Counted from the first letter of the stretch, positions 48,130 through 59,319 are shown. The stretch is 64,000 bases of DNA from Acheta domesticus (GCA_031308135.1 JAHLJT010009436.1:124485366-124549365), one strand, 5' to 3'. The notes: generated from the letters alone by a model not told the origin. Translations and numbers: made by a program.

Positions 48130-48500
48130 TTAGAGCATCAACAAATGTCCCTGCGGGGCCTCTGACCTGGGGGTCCTAGGGTTCGAGTCCTCACAGGGGC
48201 AGTTCGAGTGGCAGGATTTTCGTCTAGTTAGATAGCTAGGTGAAATACAGCTGCTATCTGAAGGAGAATTCTAACGGCCGGTTATTTTGATCGGTACTTT
48301 TCCTTTGTTTCTCTGATCAACGTAATGTGAATGCTGGAGCAGTACTCATAAAAAACGAGCCACGAACCGCGCGCTATTTTTCCTTCCTGTTCCGTGCCCT
48401 ATCCTTACCTCCCACTTTCATACACTTCTACTCACATGCACCACCACTACCACATGGGAGCCTAGAGCTTGTGCCGGCTGCGGCGGTTCCAAGCTGATGG
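48130..48500 (+). repeat. SINE-like dispersed family, copy D, with tRNA-like head
   Basis: GGTTCGAGTCC at 48179-48189 is a perfect pol III B box within a GC-rich, tRNA-like stem (CCTCACAGGGG opposite CCCTGCGGGG). Downstream CTAGTTAGATAGCTA, GATCGGTACTTTT, GTTTCTCTGATCAACG and CGCGCTATTTTTCCTTCCTG match copies A and B. This suggests a tRNA-derived SINE family; the A box is weak. Confidence 0.65.
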
Positions 48501-48765
48501 GAGATACCTTGATGAGGATACATTGACAGATGTCGCAGTAACGGATGGCAGGAAAATAACCCATGGGTTAAGTGTGATCTATGAACTCGAACTTGCTTCC
48601 TGCGAATCTTCACTTAAAACCAATGAGCAAAATGGATAGAATAAGAAATGTAATGAATCTTAACGTGCCTTGTTCTACTAATGTCCCATACCTGCTATGA
48701 AACCTAGCTAATGTCACCTTGTCGACGTCTGGCCATCCCACGGATATTAACCTCACGGATTCAGA
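48501..48765. other. no recognised feature
   Basis: Mixed composition, nothing supported. Confidence 0.35.
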
Positions 48766-49026
48766 GTCGGCAGTAGCTCGAAACCATCGTCAGAGATGGA
48801 CCCGGGATGAATTAAAGGAGGTGATGTGGTGCTTTTACTATTCAAAAGCCAAAATGAGGGTTCGGAAATAGAAGTTTTGAAGGTATGGAAAGAGCGGAAC
48901 CCAGATACGAGACCTATCCTAGACTCAAAGAAGCTTACCAGTCAACGACGATACATATTCAGCAGTGGAAAATTCACAGCAGAACAACTTGCTGACATTG
49001 AGAGAAATGCGGAGTATGTTCTTTGA
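48766..49026 (+). pseudogene. N-terminal segment of a retroelement ORF
   Basis: A first frame reads RWTRDELKEVMWCFYYSKA, then hits a stop near 48869. An overlapping frame continues as EGSEIEVLKVWKERNPDTRP, a helix with LTSQRRYIF, and FTAEQLADIERNAEY, stopping at 49026. I recall this tripartite pattern (R-W-T-x-E-E-L-K-E-V-M, then W-x-E-R-N-P, then a Q-R/K-x-Y-I box) from the N-terminal region of arthropod and cnidarian non-LTR or related retroelement ORFs, upstream of the reverse transcriptase. No RT follows here. The frameshift and truncation make it non-functional. The family is uncertain. Confidence 0.4.
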
Positions 49027-49059
49027 TCGAACTATCCACGTGACGAACATGTAGAACTT

Positions 49060-49215
49060 GCTTGTAGAGATCACTGAGGCGGTCTCACGCCGGTTCGAGT
49101 CCCGCCTCTGGCATAGATGTGTTTCTGTATGTCTATATGTATGTGTCGTCCATTCATCTTTGATCATAATCATTCCATATCCCATCCCTCGAGACTAGCA
49201 ACTCTGCTCTTCTAT
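49060..49215 (+). repeat. tRNA-derived SINE-like head and 3' motif
   Basis: GGTTCGAGTCC at 49092-49102, within TCTCACGCC-GGTTCGA-GTCCCGCCTCTGGCA, is a strong B box. Further on, CCATATCCCATCC followed by CTCGAGACTAGCAACTCTG (about 49174-49205) is shared with 51525-51557, where an RTE element interrupts the same context. Confidence 0.5.
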
Positions 49216-50605
49216 CCCCAAAAGCGAGTCACATACTTTTGTCACGGGATAAAAGTAACTGAGCCTGTGCTCCAGTGCAGGTGTATGTTCGCATGGTCCG
49301 AGGCGGCCATTTCGCGACAAAAAATAATAAAAATATATATTATGTTACATATGCTCCGGCTTTGCGTTTATCTTACTCTATTTTACTTAGTGTGTTTCCT
49401 CATATGAATTAAAAAGCTTCTTATCATCAGATTAAATTAAGAATGGCGCTGACGTTTCAATGTCGCGAAGTGACGTCTATGTGTGGGAGTATTTCAGTGG
49501 AAACACCAAGCAGAATGTTCAAATGTTTGCTTTATCAACCGAGCACATCCTGAGTTTTCAGAACCATCAATGTGTGGCTTAAAACAATGAAACTGTACAC
49601 AATTTCATTTTGTACGAAACAACTATTCCAATGTGCGTCAGAGAGCAGCATTGGAATTGTCGTCACGGCAATGAATTTTACTCTGATACATGTGCATACT
49701 TTTGTGATCTATTTTTTGTTGACAATTTAGAACAACTAACATCGTGGCACTTAATTGCTAACATGCAATTGAAAATGATTCAAAATGCACCAGCTACAAT
49801 ATATTTTTTATTTACAAAAGGAGTCAATGACTTTCGTGGTAATCATTAAGAAACTAAACGAAAAGTACCCGGGAGGAATTGTTTAAATCAGCTATTTGTA
49901 AGTATTATTACTCTTTCCAAAAATATCAAAAGAGGATATTTTTTGTAAAGGCATATGACTATTAGTTTCAAAATTGAATTATGTTTAAAAATAAAGAACA
50001 TTATGAAAAAATAAGTATTCTAACCATAAATTATGTAAGTTATCTGAAATTAAAGGAACATTCTGTTGAAATCGTTTCTAAACAATTTGAGTCATTACGG
50101 TTTTTCATTCAATGTGACTAGTTCCGACAAGAGAAAAGTTAGCCTTTAGAATTAACTTGCTAATATATTAACGAAACAATGGCAAATACTTTGGCTTTTG
50201 TGTCATTAAAAATGTTTAAGCAAGAAGTTAATGATCTGAATTTATTTTCTGAGGAATAGCTTTGACATCATTGAAAAGTGTGCAACATCGTACAAAAGGT
50301 AGTAGAGTTAGAAAGCATACTTGCAACCAGTTGTTGCATGGTTTTATAATTGTACTGATTGTAGTATACTGGTTTTATAGTTGTACTGATTTTGGATTCA
50401 CTCGGAACTGTGCCCTTGACCCGTGGTGCAAGCAGGAAGACTCAGATGTAATAATACAAATGCAATGTAATACACAGTGAAATTTCTGTGAAAGACAACC
50501 CCTCTCAACGACTGATTTTTCTTGGAACGGACTCTGAAACTCTTATACTGAATGTAAATTATACCCCTGTTAATAGGTTCATAATCCTGTTAATCCAACC
50601 CTGTT
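49216..50605. other. AT-rich stretch with no recognised gene
   Basis: GGTTTTATA-TTGTACTGATT repeats with a 31-bp period at 50339-50391. Degenerate CCTGTTAATAGATCC units occur at about 50565-50635, at the RTE insertion point. Frames at 49610-49849 and 50262-50480 are unassigned. Confidence 0.4.
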
Positions 50606-51533
50606 AATAGATCCATATCCTGTTAATAGATCCACATAAGAATTTTGCAGAGAATATATTCAAATAGTACTGCAAAAGTAACAACTGGCCAAGAAGGGAA
50701 GGCATTTGACATAAGACGTGGTGTCAGGCGAGGAGATCCTTTATCGCCGAAACTTGCCAATACTTGCTTACTAGAAGATATATTTAAACAGCTAACATGG
50801 ACTAAACAGACGGGAATAAAAATTGACCGACAGAGATTGACAAATTTGCGCTTTGCAGATGATGTAGTTATGTTGTGACAATCAAAATATCCATTATGGA
50901 TTCATGCATCACACCAGTATTAACAAATAGCTCTCAAGTGTGGTCTATAACAAAAGCACAGGAGTCCGTGCTAATAAGATACCAGAGACATATAGAGAGG
51001 CAAATTCTCCATATAACACTAAGAGATAAATTAGATGTGAGGAAGTAAGAAAGAAAACAAAAATACACGACATTGAGGATAATGTCCATGATCTCAAATG
51101 GCTCTGTGGCGGTCATGTTGCCCGTCAAGATCCAACCAGGTGGTCACACCATGCGTTTTGGGATCCGAGATACGGCTGGCGCAAACAATGACGACAACAG
51201 AAGAGATGGTCTGATGTGTTCAAGAAAGAAGTTGGTGTAAAGTGGTCTCAAGTAGCAAAGGACAGGCACGTTTGGAAGAAACTTAAAATCAATGTGCAAA
51301 AAGTTTGATATGTAAATTGTTGATTGTGTAAAGTGTTGTTGTGTAAAGTGTGGTTCTTAAAGATGTGTAAAGTGTCTCAAGTAGCAAAAGACAGACAAAT
51401 TTGAAAGAAACTTAAAATCAATGTGCAAACATTTTGGCATGTAATATAGGTGTACCAACTCACATCCCCGTACCAACTCACAGCCCTCAAGAGATCCGAT
51501 AGGCTTAAATAAATAAATAATAGATCCATATCC
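50606..51533 (+). mobile_element. RTE-like retrotransposon, 5' truncated and internally deleted
   Basis: The body at 50621-51518 is flanked by an exact 15-bp duplication, AATAGATCCATATCC (50606-50620 and 51519-51533). The first part encodes a reverse transcriptase piece: RIYSNSTAKVTTGQEGKAF, RRGVRRGDPLSPKLA, LRFADDVVML with the catalytic FADD at 50852-50863, then a stop. Immediately after, the sequence jumps to text from the C-terminal region: TPVLTNSSQVWSITK, QRHIERQILHITLRDK, and in another frame a KIHDIEDN-like stretch and GGHVARQDPTRWS. The intervening part of the palm and thumb is missing, so a deletion of roughly a hundred or more codons is inferred. The 3' end is AAATAAATAAATAA, the short A/T tail usual for RTE-type elements. 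Confidence 0.82.
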
Positions 51534-51620
51534 CATCCCCCGAGGACTAGCAACCCTGGAGGATAAAAATCAAATTACCTCTCTCCACGACCTCCGACAA
51601 ACCTCTGAATAGCAATTTTC
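51534..51620. other. continuation of the interrupted host repeat
   Basis: CATCCCCCGAGGACTAGCAACCCTGG matches 49180-49205 and probably represents the original context of the RTE insertion site. Confidence 0.5.
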
Positions 51621-52062
51621 TTAAACCTTTACACTTGTAAGTAACGAGCGTAATACACGTCCTACAGCTCGTACGGCATGACATGTCACGAGAATAATGG
51701 CTACTTGTTCGTGTATGGCATGTCCTACAACTCGTAGGACATGTCAGATGCCACACCAAAATCCCTAATTAATTCGTAGGGCATGTCACAGATGCCCACG
51801 TATTTTCGTGGTATGTAAAATATTTTTATTGTTCAATCGATCCGGGCTACTATTCTATTTTTAAACAATGTTGACGCAATATTGTGAAAACGAGATGGTA
51901 CGGGGGAATGCCGAGCATCGCCTTCGAGCTGTGCCGCCTTTTTCCATTGTCATCTTAGACATGCCTTACGAGTTCTAGGACCTCGCAGTGCTCAGAAACC
52001 TCCGACGCAGAGTACATTCATGGGTGGCATGTCACGCATGCCCTACGAGTGCAAAGGTTTAA
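51621..52062. mobile_element. TTAA-flanked MITE with subterminal repeats (piggyBac-like)
   Basis: TTAA at 51621-51624 and 52059-52062 bracket a 434-bp body. The left end ACCTTTACACTTGTAAG and the complemented right end ACCTTTGCACTCGTAGG match at 13-14 of 17 positions. Inside, the terminal motif CTCGTAGG(A/G)CATGTC recurs in both orientations (about 51658-51687, 51717-51745, 51772-51787, 51958-51980, 52026-52050). One site is a perfect 10-bp-stem palindrome (51719-51743). Multiple subterminal motif copies are typical of transposase binding sites. Confidence 0.72.
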
Positions 52063-53690
52063 TGTACCCCTTTTAAGTTACTTTCAGGAGAATTGTAAGC
52101 GTCCAGTACTCCGAACTTTCAGTAATTAAAATGAAATTTTGTAAAATGCATTCGCGAGACAGTTCATGTGCTTCAGCTTCCTTCTCGAGGATACCGGAGG
52201 GTGGGGGATTCGGGTATCAAGTAAAAATAAACCGTGGACACTGATAAGATGAGACGGCCTATACGATCGTGAGACGTTCAATTCCTTGAATTAATAGAGC
52301 ATTCCCAACCTTTCCTTCCTGAAAGAACATATGGTGTCGTAAAATATCAATGTGTCAATGAGCAGTGGACGATCTTCACTACCAAATAAATTCAATGTCG
52401 GTGATAAAACCTAAGTTTTGTTTTGCCACAAATTCACCTGCACGTGATGCAGCCCGCTAACATGGATGTCGCATCTACCGTCAACTCAAGTTGGGGATGA
52501 CAAAATATTAATGAGGATTGGGTGCCCGATTAAAATAATACGAAATGCTCCTTAATTCTTATTTCAAATAATCAAATGGCGTGCTGAGGCATGTAGGTGC
52601 AGAAAATCTGGACCGAAGTGCTCTTCTCTAGGCAAACATAGTTCTGAGCATGCTTGTGACAATTGTCCTGAAACTTACCAGGTTTTTGCAGCCTTGCCCG
52701 CTCAATGCCTACTGCCCGTGGTATGTGCATTTCGGGATGCACATACCATATTATTTTCGTTGATAATGTCACTTCCCAGCCAATCCCCTAGGGGTGTCTT
52801 AATCTCCACAATATTCTTTTCCCCATTGTATTGCCTCAGTAATAATGTAAAATAAGTTTTGCATTATGTTACACATTGCATACAATATACCCAAAGAAAA
52901 AAAATGTTTTTATGAAACTTTTCCCGGTAACCCTCCTTTTTCAGTATCTGCTGACTGGACTATATTAGAAGACGTCTATTTTGACGGAAACAAAAGTGGT
53001 CGCTTAATACAGTTTTCATTATAGTGTGCTTCCTTTTTTTACGGTTAAGCTCCTTGGAAGTCTACGTTTTTATCCAAACCTTTTACACAGTCAGGGGTAA
53101 CATTTTCTGCTTATCTATTGCCAATGAGGTGATGAAGCTAAAAATGTTACTCTAATGTTACTTACTAATTTGTCTGTTGTGATAACACAACATTAATTTT
53201 AATGTGTCCTAAAGGGTTTTTTTTCCAATTACAAGAGGGAAAACACTTTCGAAGAACGAAAACCTTATGAAGTGGATTATTTCTTCAAGAAAATATTGAA
53301 GTGTTCACACGATAGGAGTAAATAGTGTAGATAATAATGGTGATGAGTCGATTTTTTTAAACAAGAAAAGTTAAAGATAAAGGATGATGTATGATAGTGA
53401 CTGATTTGACTGCAAATTACACATTTCACTATATTAAAATTGAAGATAGGGATGTTACCGCCACGATTTTAAAGGTATCGCCCCTGTTTTATTAAAAATG
53501 GTCCATCCGTGGTCGCACACGTCCTATGGCAAGACGTCTATTATCCCTACTTTTCTGCTTGAATGAATATATTCCCTGCATTTATATCATTTATTATTTA
53601 TTTTGTCAATATAAAATTCAGAAGCATGGCGTCTCTATAAATGTTCGCATTGCGACGGAAATGGCATTCCTTCTGAAACTCCTGAATTCA
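52063..53690. other. AT-rich stretch with no recognised gene
   Basis: Frames at 52572-52772 (minus) and 53526-53738 (plus) are unassigned. Nothing else noted. Confidence 0.4.
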
Positions 53691-53694
53691 ACTC

Positions 53695-54655
53695 TCGAAG
53701 GAAGTGGTAGTAGAAAAGAGAGTATTCTACAGCTGTAGCTGTTTCTCGGCGACTTATCTCCGTTTCCTTCGATCTCCCCAGGCATCATCTTCTAAATCTC
53801 TCGCAGCCATAATTGATCTTACGTCTTCCTCCCACTTCCTTCTTAGTCTTCCCCTGTATCTTCCTTCTTCAGGATGGTATTCCTACATTTGCTTTGGCAG
53901 TCGCTCACTGTCCAACCTTCTCATACCATAATAGAGCCTTGTTTCTATCAGTGTTAAAGTTGATTTTCCAAGTTTCATTATTTCTATTATTTTTTTGATT
54001 TTTAATTATTTCTGCCCTTGTAACCTAGCAACACCACCCCCACCATTCCATTTCTTTTCCTTGGATTCTACTTATATCCAAGGCATTAATAGTCTGTAAC
54101 TCAGCTCTATATGTGGATAGAATTTCAACAATTGTTTTATACCTTGTGATATTTGTGTTTCTTTTAAACTTGAATTCTATGTCAATGGATCCAAACATCT
54201 TATAACTTGCCTACTTCTATTGTTTTACTTAGGGCATCTTTGCTATCACGACCATCACTTGTTAAAGTTACACCCAGATAGTTGAATTCCTTTACACATT
54301 TAATTATGCCCCTATGGGTTAACAGGTTCTGTCCATTGCCTACCACTACCATATATTTTGTTTTTAATATATTAATGTCACGTCCCCCACTTTTCACATT
54401 CTTCAATTAATTTTTGAGTCATGTAGTGGATATCATCCTCATCACTGGCTAGGACCACTTAATCCTCTGCGTACATCAATGTATATAAGAAATCTGCATC
54501 AATAGGTAGCCCCATGCTTTTACACTTTCTTTTCCAGATGTAAAGAACTCTTTTAATGTATATTTTAAATAGAGTAGGGATATACAACAACTTTGCCTCA
54601 GGTCTTTTTTATTTTAAAACCAGAGGAACTACTTGAACTAACTTTTACACAGCTT
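53695..54655 (-). pseudogene. RTE/CR1-type reverse transcriptase, central and C-terminal region
   Basis: Minus strand from about 54650: a GLRQGC-SP-LFKIYIKR box, WKRKCKSMGLPID, then TLMYAEDVVLASDEDD with the catalytic box at 54462-54476. The frame continues as YMTQKLIEECEKWG, a small frameshift, DINILKTKYMVVV, KEFNYLGVTLTSDG. Later come TRLYYGMRRLDSERLPKQ, GRYRGRLRRKWEEDVRS, MAARDLEDDAWGDR near 53760, the usual non-LTR C-terminal tail. The active-site motif normally FADD or YADD is YAED, replacing one catalytic Asp by Glu. Several frameshifts and a stop (after KQM) also occur. The 5' part is absent. The protein would have copied element RNA at nicked target DNA; this copy cannot. Confidence 0.8.
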
Positions 54656-55619
54656 TCTAATAAGCGAAAAATATAATGTAATTATATTTTATAGTTATAA
54701 TATCTGATAACGCTATGGAGTCCGATAGCGCGATTGCGTTGTTTGGAGAGCCTTCCACTCCTAGAAAATTCGTAAACCTATCCTTGCAAAACATCTATCG
54801 TTTTACAGTTCAGAAAAAAATTCTGACATGAGAACAGTAACATTTTAAAAATCTTAGATCTTCTTGAAATCATAATTATCTCACCATGACGGTAATAATC
54901 CTCCCTATATAGTATTCGAGTAAACTCCTCGTGTGCGTGAGTGGATAAAATACTGTTCCGTGCCTCACGGTTAGGCCACTTCCCGTGCACCAATCGAGAC
55001 ATACGAGGTGTCATTCGATGCGTCTCGGTCTCCTGAAGGGGAACGGATAATTTGTTTTCAGATTCGGCCATAAGATTCTAAGAAATTTCCAAAAAAGTGT
55101 TTTAGCGTATAAATAGAGAATTAGACAATGGCGATTCGTGGCGTTGTTGCAGTGTCCCACAATAACCAGAAATTTTCGGCCAATGTCCCTTGACACATGA
55201 ACATTAAAAAGAAATCACTTCGTGCGAGTGGTCTGTCTTCGAATGAACGTCTTATCTGCAAGCGCTGACAGACGATGAGAGGCCCCAGCGAGCGACCGAG
55301 AGCTGACATCATCAACGGAGTTGGGTTTCAGACGCAACAATCTGGTCCTGGCGTGCGATACGAGCCGAACTTCTCCTTTGTATTATCCCATACCGTCCCA
55401 TAATCTCCCTAATGTGTTGCAAATGATTCCCAACACCGACACGTGCAGCAGCACTCAAGCCCGTGATGGATTTCAGCCACCGAAGAATTAGGAAGAGATG
55501 TCACAGTTGCCTATGCGGGTTTGCCTCGTGGTATTCATGGACGAGTTCTGTGTGAGCTGTTTTGAGTGTGTAGTGAATTACTATGAGAAGTCGAGTAGTA
55601 CAAGTAGTCAAAAGTCATT
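54656..55619. other. intergenic stretch with no recognised gene
   Basis: Overlapping minus-strand frames at 54778-55315 have mixed composition but no recognised domain. Confidence 0.35.
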
Positions 55620-56240
55620 TATTAGGAAAGTAATAGAAAATATCTGGACAAAATCAGGAATCACTGATTTGAATCATTTGAGTGTTATATAAGAAAGCAC
55701 GAATCATCGAGCTGTACACTTAAAAAACGTTTTGAAGTTCACATGATTTGGAAATACCGGTATATCCGTCACAGCTGAACACCGCTTACCGGAGAAAGAT
55801 AGAAGAAAACGAAAACATTCGGCATAACAGGTATGTTCTCAATCATTTAATGAACTGTGTCCGTCTCTGCGGGGTTTTTGATCTGGTGTTGAGGGGACAC
55901 GATGAGATCGAAAAATCCTCAAATCCTGGAATTTTTAAAGGCCATGTGAATTTTAGTTCTGAGTTAGATTCTGTTTTGAGAACCCATCTTGAAAAAGCAA
56001 CAGTTTTTAAGGTAATTAACGTCCAAAATAATACAGAATTAATTATTGCAAGTAATGTTGGAGGTCTGTCAAGAAGAAATTTCGAAAGAATTTAGATTTT
56101 CTGTAAATTATTACAGATGAAACCACAGACGTATCTAATTCACCACAAATGGTTATTGTTTTTCGTTACGTCAGTAAGAAGTCGCGACGCGAAACGTGAC
56201 TCTCGTCTTTATCACTCTGCATATTTCGTCAGTGCAATCT
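55620..56240 (+). pseudogene. ZMYM1-type hAT transposase (DUF4371-like) remnant
   Basis: The reading starts near 55640 with NIWTKSGITDLNHLS. After frame changes an open stretch of 115 codons (55748-56095) carries QLNTAYRRKIEENENIRHNR, a NHLMNCVRLCGVFDLVLRGH box, DEIEKSSNPGIFKG and VNFSSELDSVL. This is the DUF4371-type region found upstream of the catalytic core in hAT transposases and in ZMYM1-like host proteins. A stop follows at 56093. A shifted frame then gives ITDETTDVSNSPQMVIVFRY, in which the Asp of TDETTD (56116-56118) is the expected first catalytic residue. The zinc finger upstream and the C-terminal dimerisation domain are not visible. At least two frameshifts argue for a dead transposon rather than a domesticated gene. 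Confidence 0.78.
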
Positions 56241-57951
56241 GAGGAAGTTTGGGAGCTGCTCGTGTTGTGAATACATGTTATCGCTCAGAGGGCCATTGCC
56301 GAAAGTGTTAGAATTCACCTCAGACGTTTTGACAGGTCGTGAATCAGACTCACTCCACTCAATCTCAGAAGTCCCTCAGTAACGTGATGTGTGATCAACC
56401 ATTTGTTTCCAAACTGACACGTCTTTCATTCTATATCCAAAAACTCTTAAAGCATTAAACGTGAAAATATTCAATATATTAATTTATCCAATAAAATTGT
56501 TCGAAAAACATTGGTTTTGACGAAAATAGTTATTTTCATGCAACTTAAAATATTTTTTGTTGATGTGCAATTCGGTAGGCGAAAGGAGCTTCTTGAATTT
56601 CCATTTGAACTTTATTCTCTCAAGATTTAAGGGGAAAATATGGTTTTATGTGAAAGTCCGAGCCCTAGAAATGACGTACGTATGTCTTTAACAATTTGGC
56701 TCGTGCGACACCAGCCGTCACTAGAATTAAACCAATACCACCAAAATACTAGATTGATGTAGGTGGCGTTGATTGAACCCCAGTGTAGTTTATGAAAAAC
56801 AGCAAACCGCAAAATGCGAATCGCTAGCAACAATGCCAAACTAGCACAGCAAAATCCAACATTATTGTCTTGAATATTGGAGGAATCTACGGAAGTATAA
56901 TGACGGTGTAGTTCTGTATAATACGGAAGTAAATGACATTTTTCAAAAGTAGTTACCTTAGCTGGCCAGCACTATAACCCATGGTTATTTACAGTCTACG
57001 GCACCATACTTTTCTTCCATAAGGATGGCACCCAAATTGTCGACAAACGAGCAATATGAAATGAAAATCGCGCGTATTATGAATTTGTGAGATTCGAAGT
57101 ATTTCATGGGTATTTTTTGAATTAAATTTGTACATTGCCTTGAAACATTGAATTTGAATAATAATAATAAGTGAATCAAGAGAAAACCAGAACTGTAAAT
57201 GGTAAAATATAAGTGATTAGTTCGCAATGCTGACAAAATATCTAAACTGAACGAAGATGACTCGTAACCGATGAAAAAAAGTCAAATAACCGAAGATAGT
57301 TGAAAGCGTCAGCGACGCCACATCCAGCTAGTATTGTCTATCGTGGATAGAAAATCCTCCTGTTGCAACATATTATCACACACAATGTTTTTAACGTAAA
57401 TAGCTTTAGTGAAAAAAGTTGTGAATCTTTTATTTGTAGTTTCTCGTCAATTGGATGTAAAGTACATACGTCATTTTTTAAAGCAAATACCACTTGCTTA
57501 AAAAGTATCCCGACTTTCGAATTTATTAAGGTGGCGACCCTAATTGACGATAATCGAAAATGCATGATTTAGAATTTCGAAAACGTAGTGAAAAATAAAT
57601 GAAGATTATTACCTATTAATTAAGACCATTATTTTTTTTAGATTTATTGCCAAATGTATTCCATCCAATCCAAAATTAGCTAGTTGATGTGGATCTCTAG
57701 AGCAAATGATAAAATTTTATATTTTCAAAAGTATGTTATGTAGAGGCAGAACACTTAGTGTTGTACATTCATTCTTTCAAAATTTATTATAATAAAAAGG
57801 TACTATTAATTTATTTACTTGTTATTTCCTACATGTGCTAACATATTCATATTTTTACTTGATTGAGGTATTTGTTTACTGGATTATTCCAGAAAATTAA
57901 CTGGTTCCTATAAAATAAACTCTATTGAAAACCTGTATTGATATCCGAACA
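56241..57951. other. AT-rich stretch with no recognised gene
   Basis: Frames at 56627-56839, 56985-57236 and 57338-57565 (all minus) are unassigned. Confidence 0.4.
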
Positions 57952-59239
57952 CCATGAATCAGGGGTTCCCAACGGGTTCAGACCTCCTAAGGCCGGCAGT
58001 CATTTATTGGGCCCCGCGTCAGATTAGTCAAAAGTGAAAGACCCTTGCATTCACGTCGGGCTCAAACACTGTGCATCTAGGGGGCACGCGCCTGTAGGGA
58101 TCAACATTCCATTCATGTAAAAATAGGTTAGATTTATATTTAAGAATTCTTTTTCTAAATTCAGAAATTCAAACTCATCCCAATGAGTTTCCTGCATTAT
58201 ACATGGTGTGCTAGATATCACACATGCCCCCTGTGCTAGATATCACCCATGCTAGATATCATTCCTGCCCCCTTCCCGTTTCAGAGCAGCCAAGATCAAC
58301 AATATGGGGAAGTCAAATGTGGATCACCCGAGTACTGAGAATACAGCCCGCAACCATATTAAATGTTTTAGTTGTGGCTCTTGTGGCCCTCCAAGTTGGA
58401 TACCCCTACCCTAAGGGGCGATGACATTTTGGAGTGGGTCAGTGATGATCAAGGGGTCGATTGCGGATCTATAGCCGAATCTGAACCGGCGAATCTGAAT
58501 CTATGTATAATCGTGATCGCAATTGATTACAAAACAAATTAATGAACTTAATAATTTTTTGTGATATTAAACAACAAATATTACTCATTCACTTCTCTGC
58601 TCCTGTATCCACTGTTCAACCTTAGTACCAGTGGCGTAGCTAGGTTGGTGCAAACAATCCACGGCAGCTGTCCCTTAAAGTCAGGGGTCCTTCATAAAGA
58701 CTCCTGCGAGCGGATATTGGCAAAGAATAAAACAAATCATACTCCATGCTTATTTTCTCTATTGCACTAGTCGCACACCAATTAGGTTTAAAACTCTATT
58801 TCAGGTTTTTTGGAGTTAGGGTCATTTCGCAACGGGGCAACGATGAAACTAGAGACGGAACTGCTTAGGATGTTTACAAAACAACAAATTATGACTATGT
58901 ATAGACAACAATACTCTATTGCGGAAGAAAATTCTCTCTGCAATATGCACCAGAGAAATGTTATGGCCAGTTAAAAAAAAAACTCAACATTTTGTAACCA
59001 TTGCATAAAAACGAAGAGTGGAAACAATTTCAGAGGCCTCCTGCCGTCAACGATTATTGAAAATCTAGATATCTACCAAAATATTTGTGTACGACATTAT
59101 TATCTTTAAGATATTTATGTGCAATTCTTTGTTATATATGATTATCTATGCTGCATATTATAATGTAAGGGAGTAGATGGAGGAAACATTTCTTTTAAAG
59201 GGAGTCGATGAAAAAAGGTTGGGAATCCCTGCCATAGAT
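57952..59239. mobile_element. 1,272-bp non-autonomous hAT element with 8-bp target duplication
   Basis: Ends CAGGGGTTCCCAAC (57960) and GTTGGGAATCCCTG (to 59231) are inverted with 13 of 14 matches. The flanks CCATGAAT and CCATAGAT match at 6 of 8. The interior holds the nested hAT MITE at 58016-58411, and a fragment starting CAGTGGCGTAGCTAGG at about 58630 that resembles the end of the MITE at 60134. No transposase text was recognised. Confidence 0.75.
58016..58411 (-). mobile_element. nested hAT MITE, second copy of the 11689-12120 family
   Basis: In complement, GGGGTATCCAACTTGG, then CCACAA-AGCCACAACTAAAA, CATTTAATATGGTTGCGGG and, at the far end, GACGTGAATGCAAGGGTCTTT follow the same order as the plus-strand copy at 11.7-12.1 kb. 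About 55 bp of the distal end is missing. Three CTAGATATCA units were amplified locally near 58210-58260. Confidence 0.65.
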
Positions 59240-59319
59240 CGCTTGGTTAGTGCATCATGCCCCAGAAATGAGCCCAGAGGGCAAGTGGGACATCTGTGAT
59301 GTTGCGCCACGGGTGGCGC
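59240..59319. other. short spacer
   Basis: No feature seen. Confidence 0.4.

Noticed and set aside
49060..49120. tRNA gene at the GGTTCGAGTCC motif
   Set aside because: Only the T-arm half is tRNA-like; no convincing A box, anticodon stem or full cloverleaf, so a SINE head is more likely.
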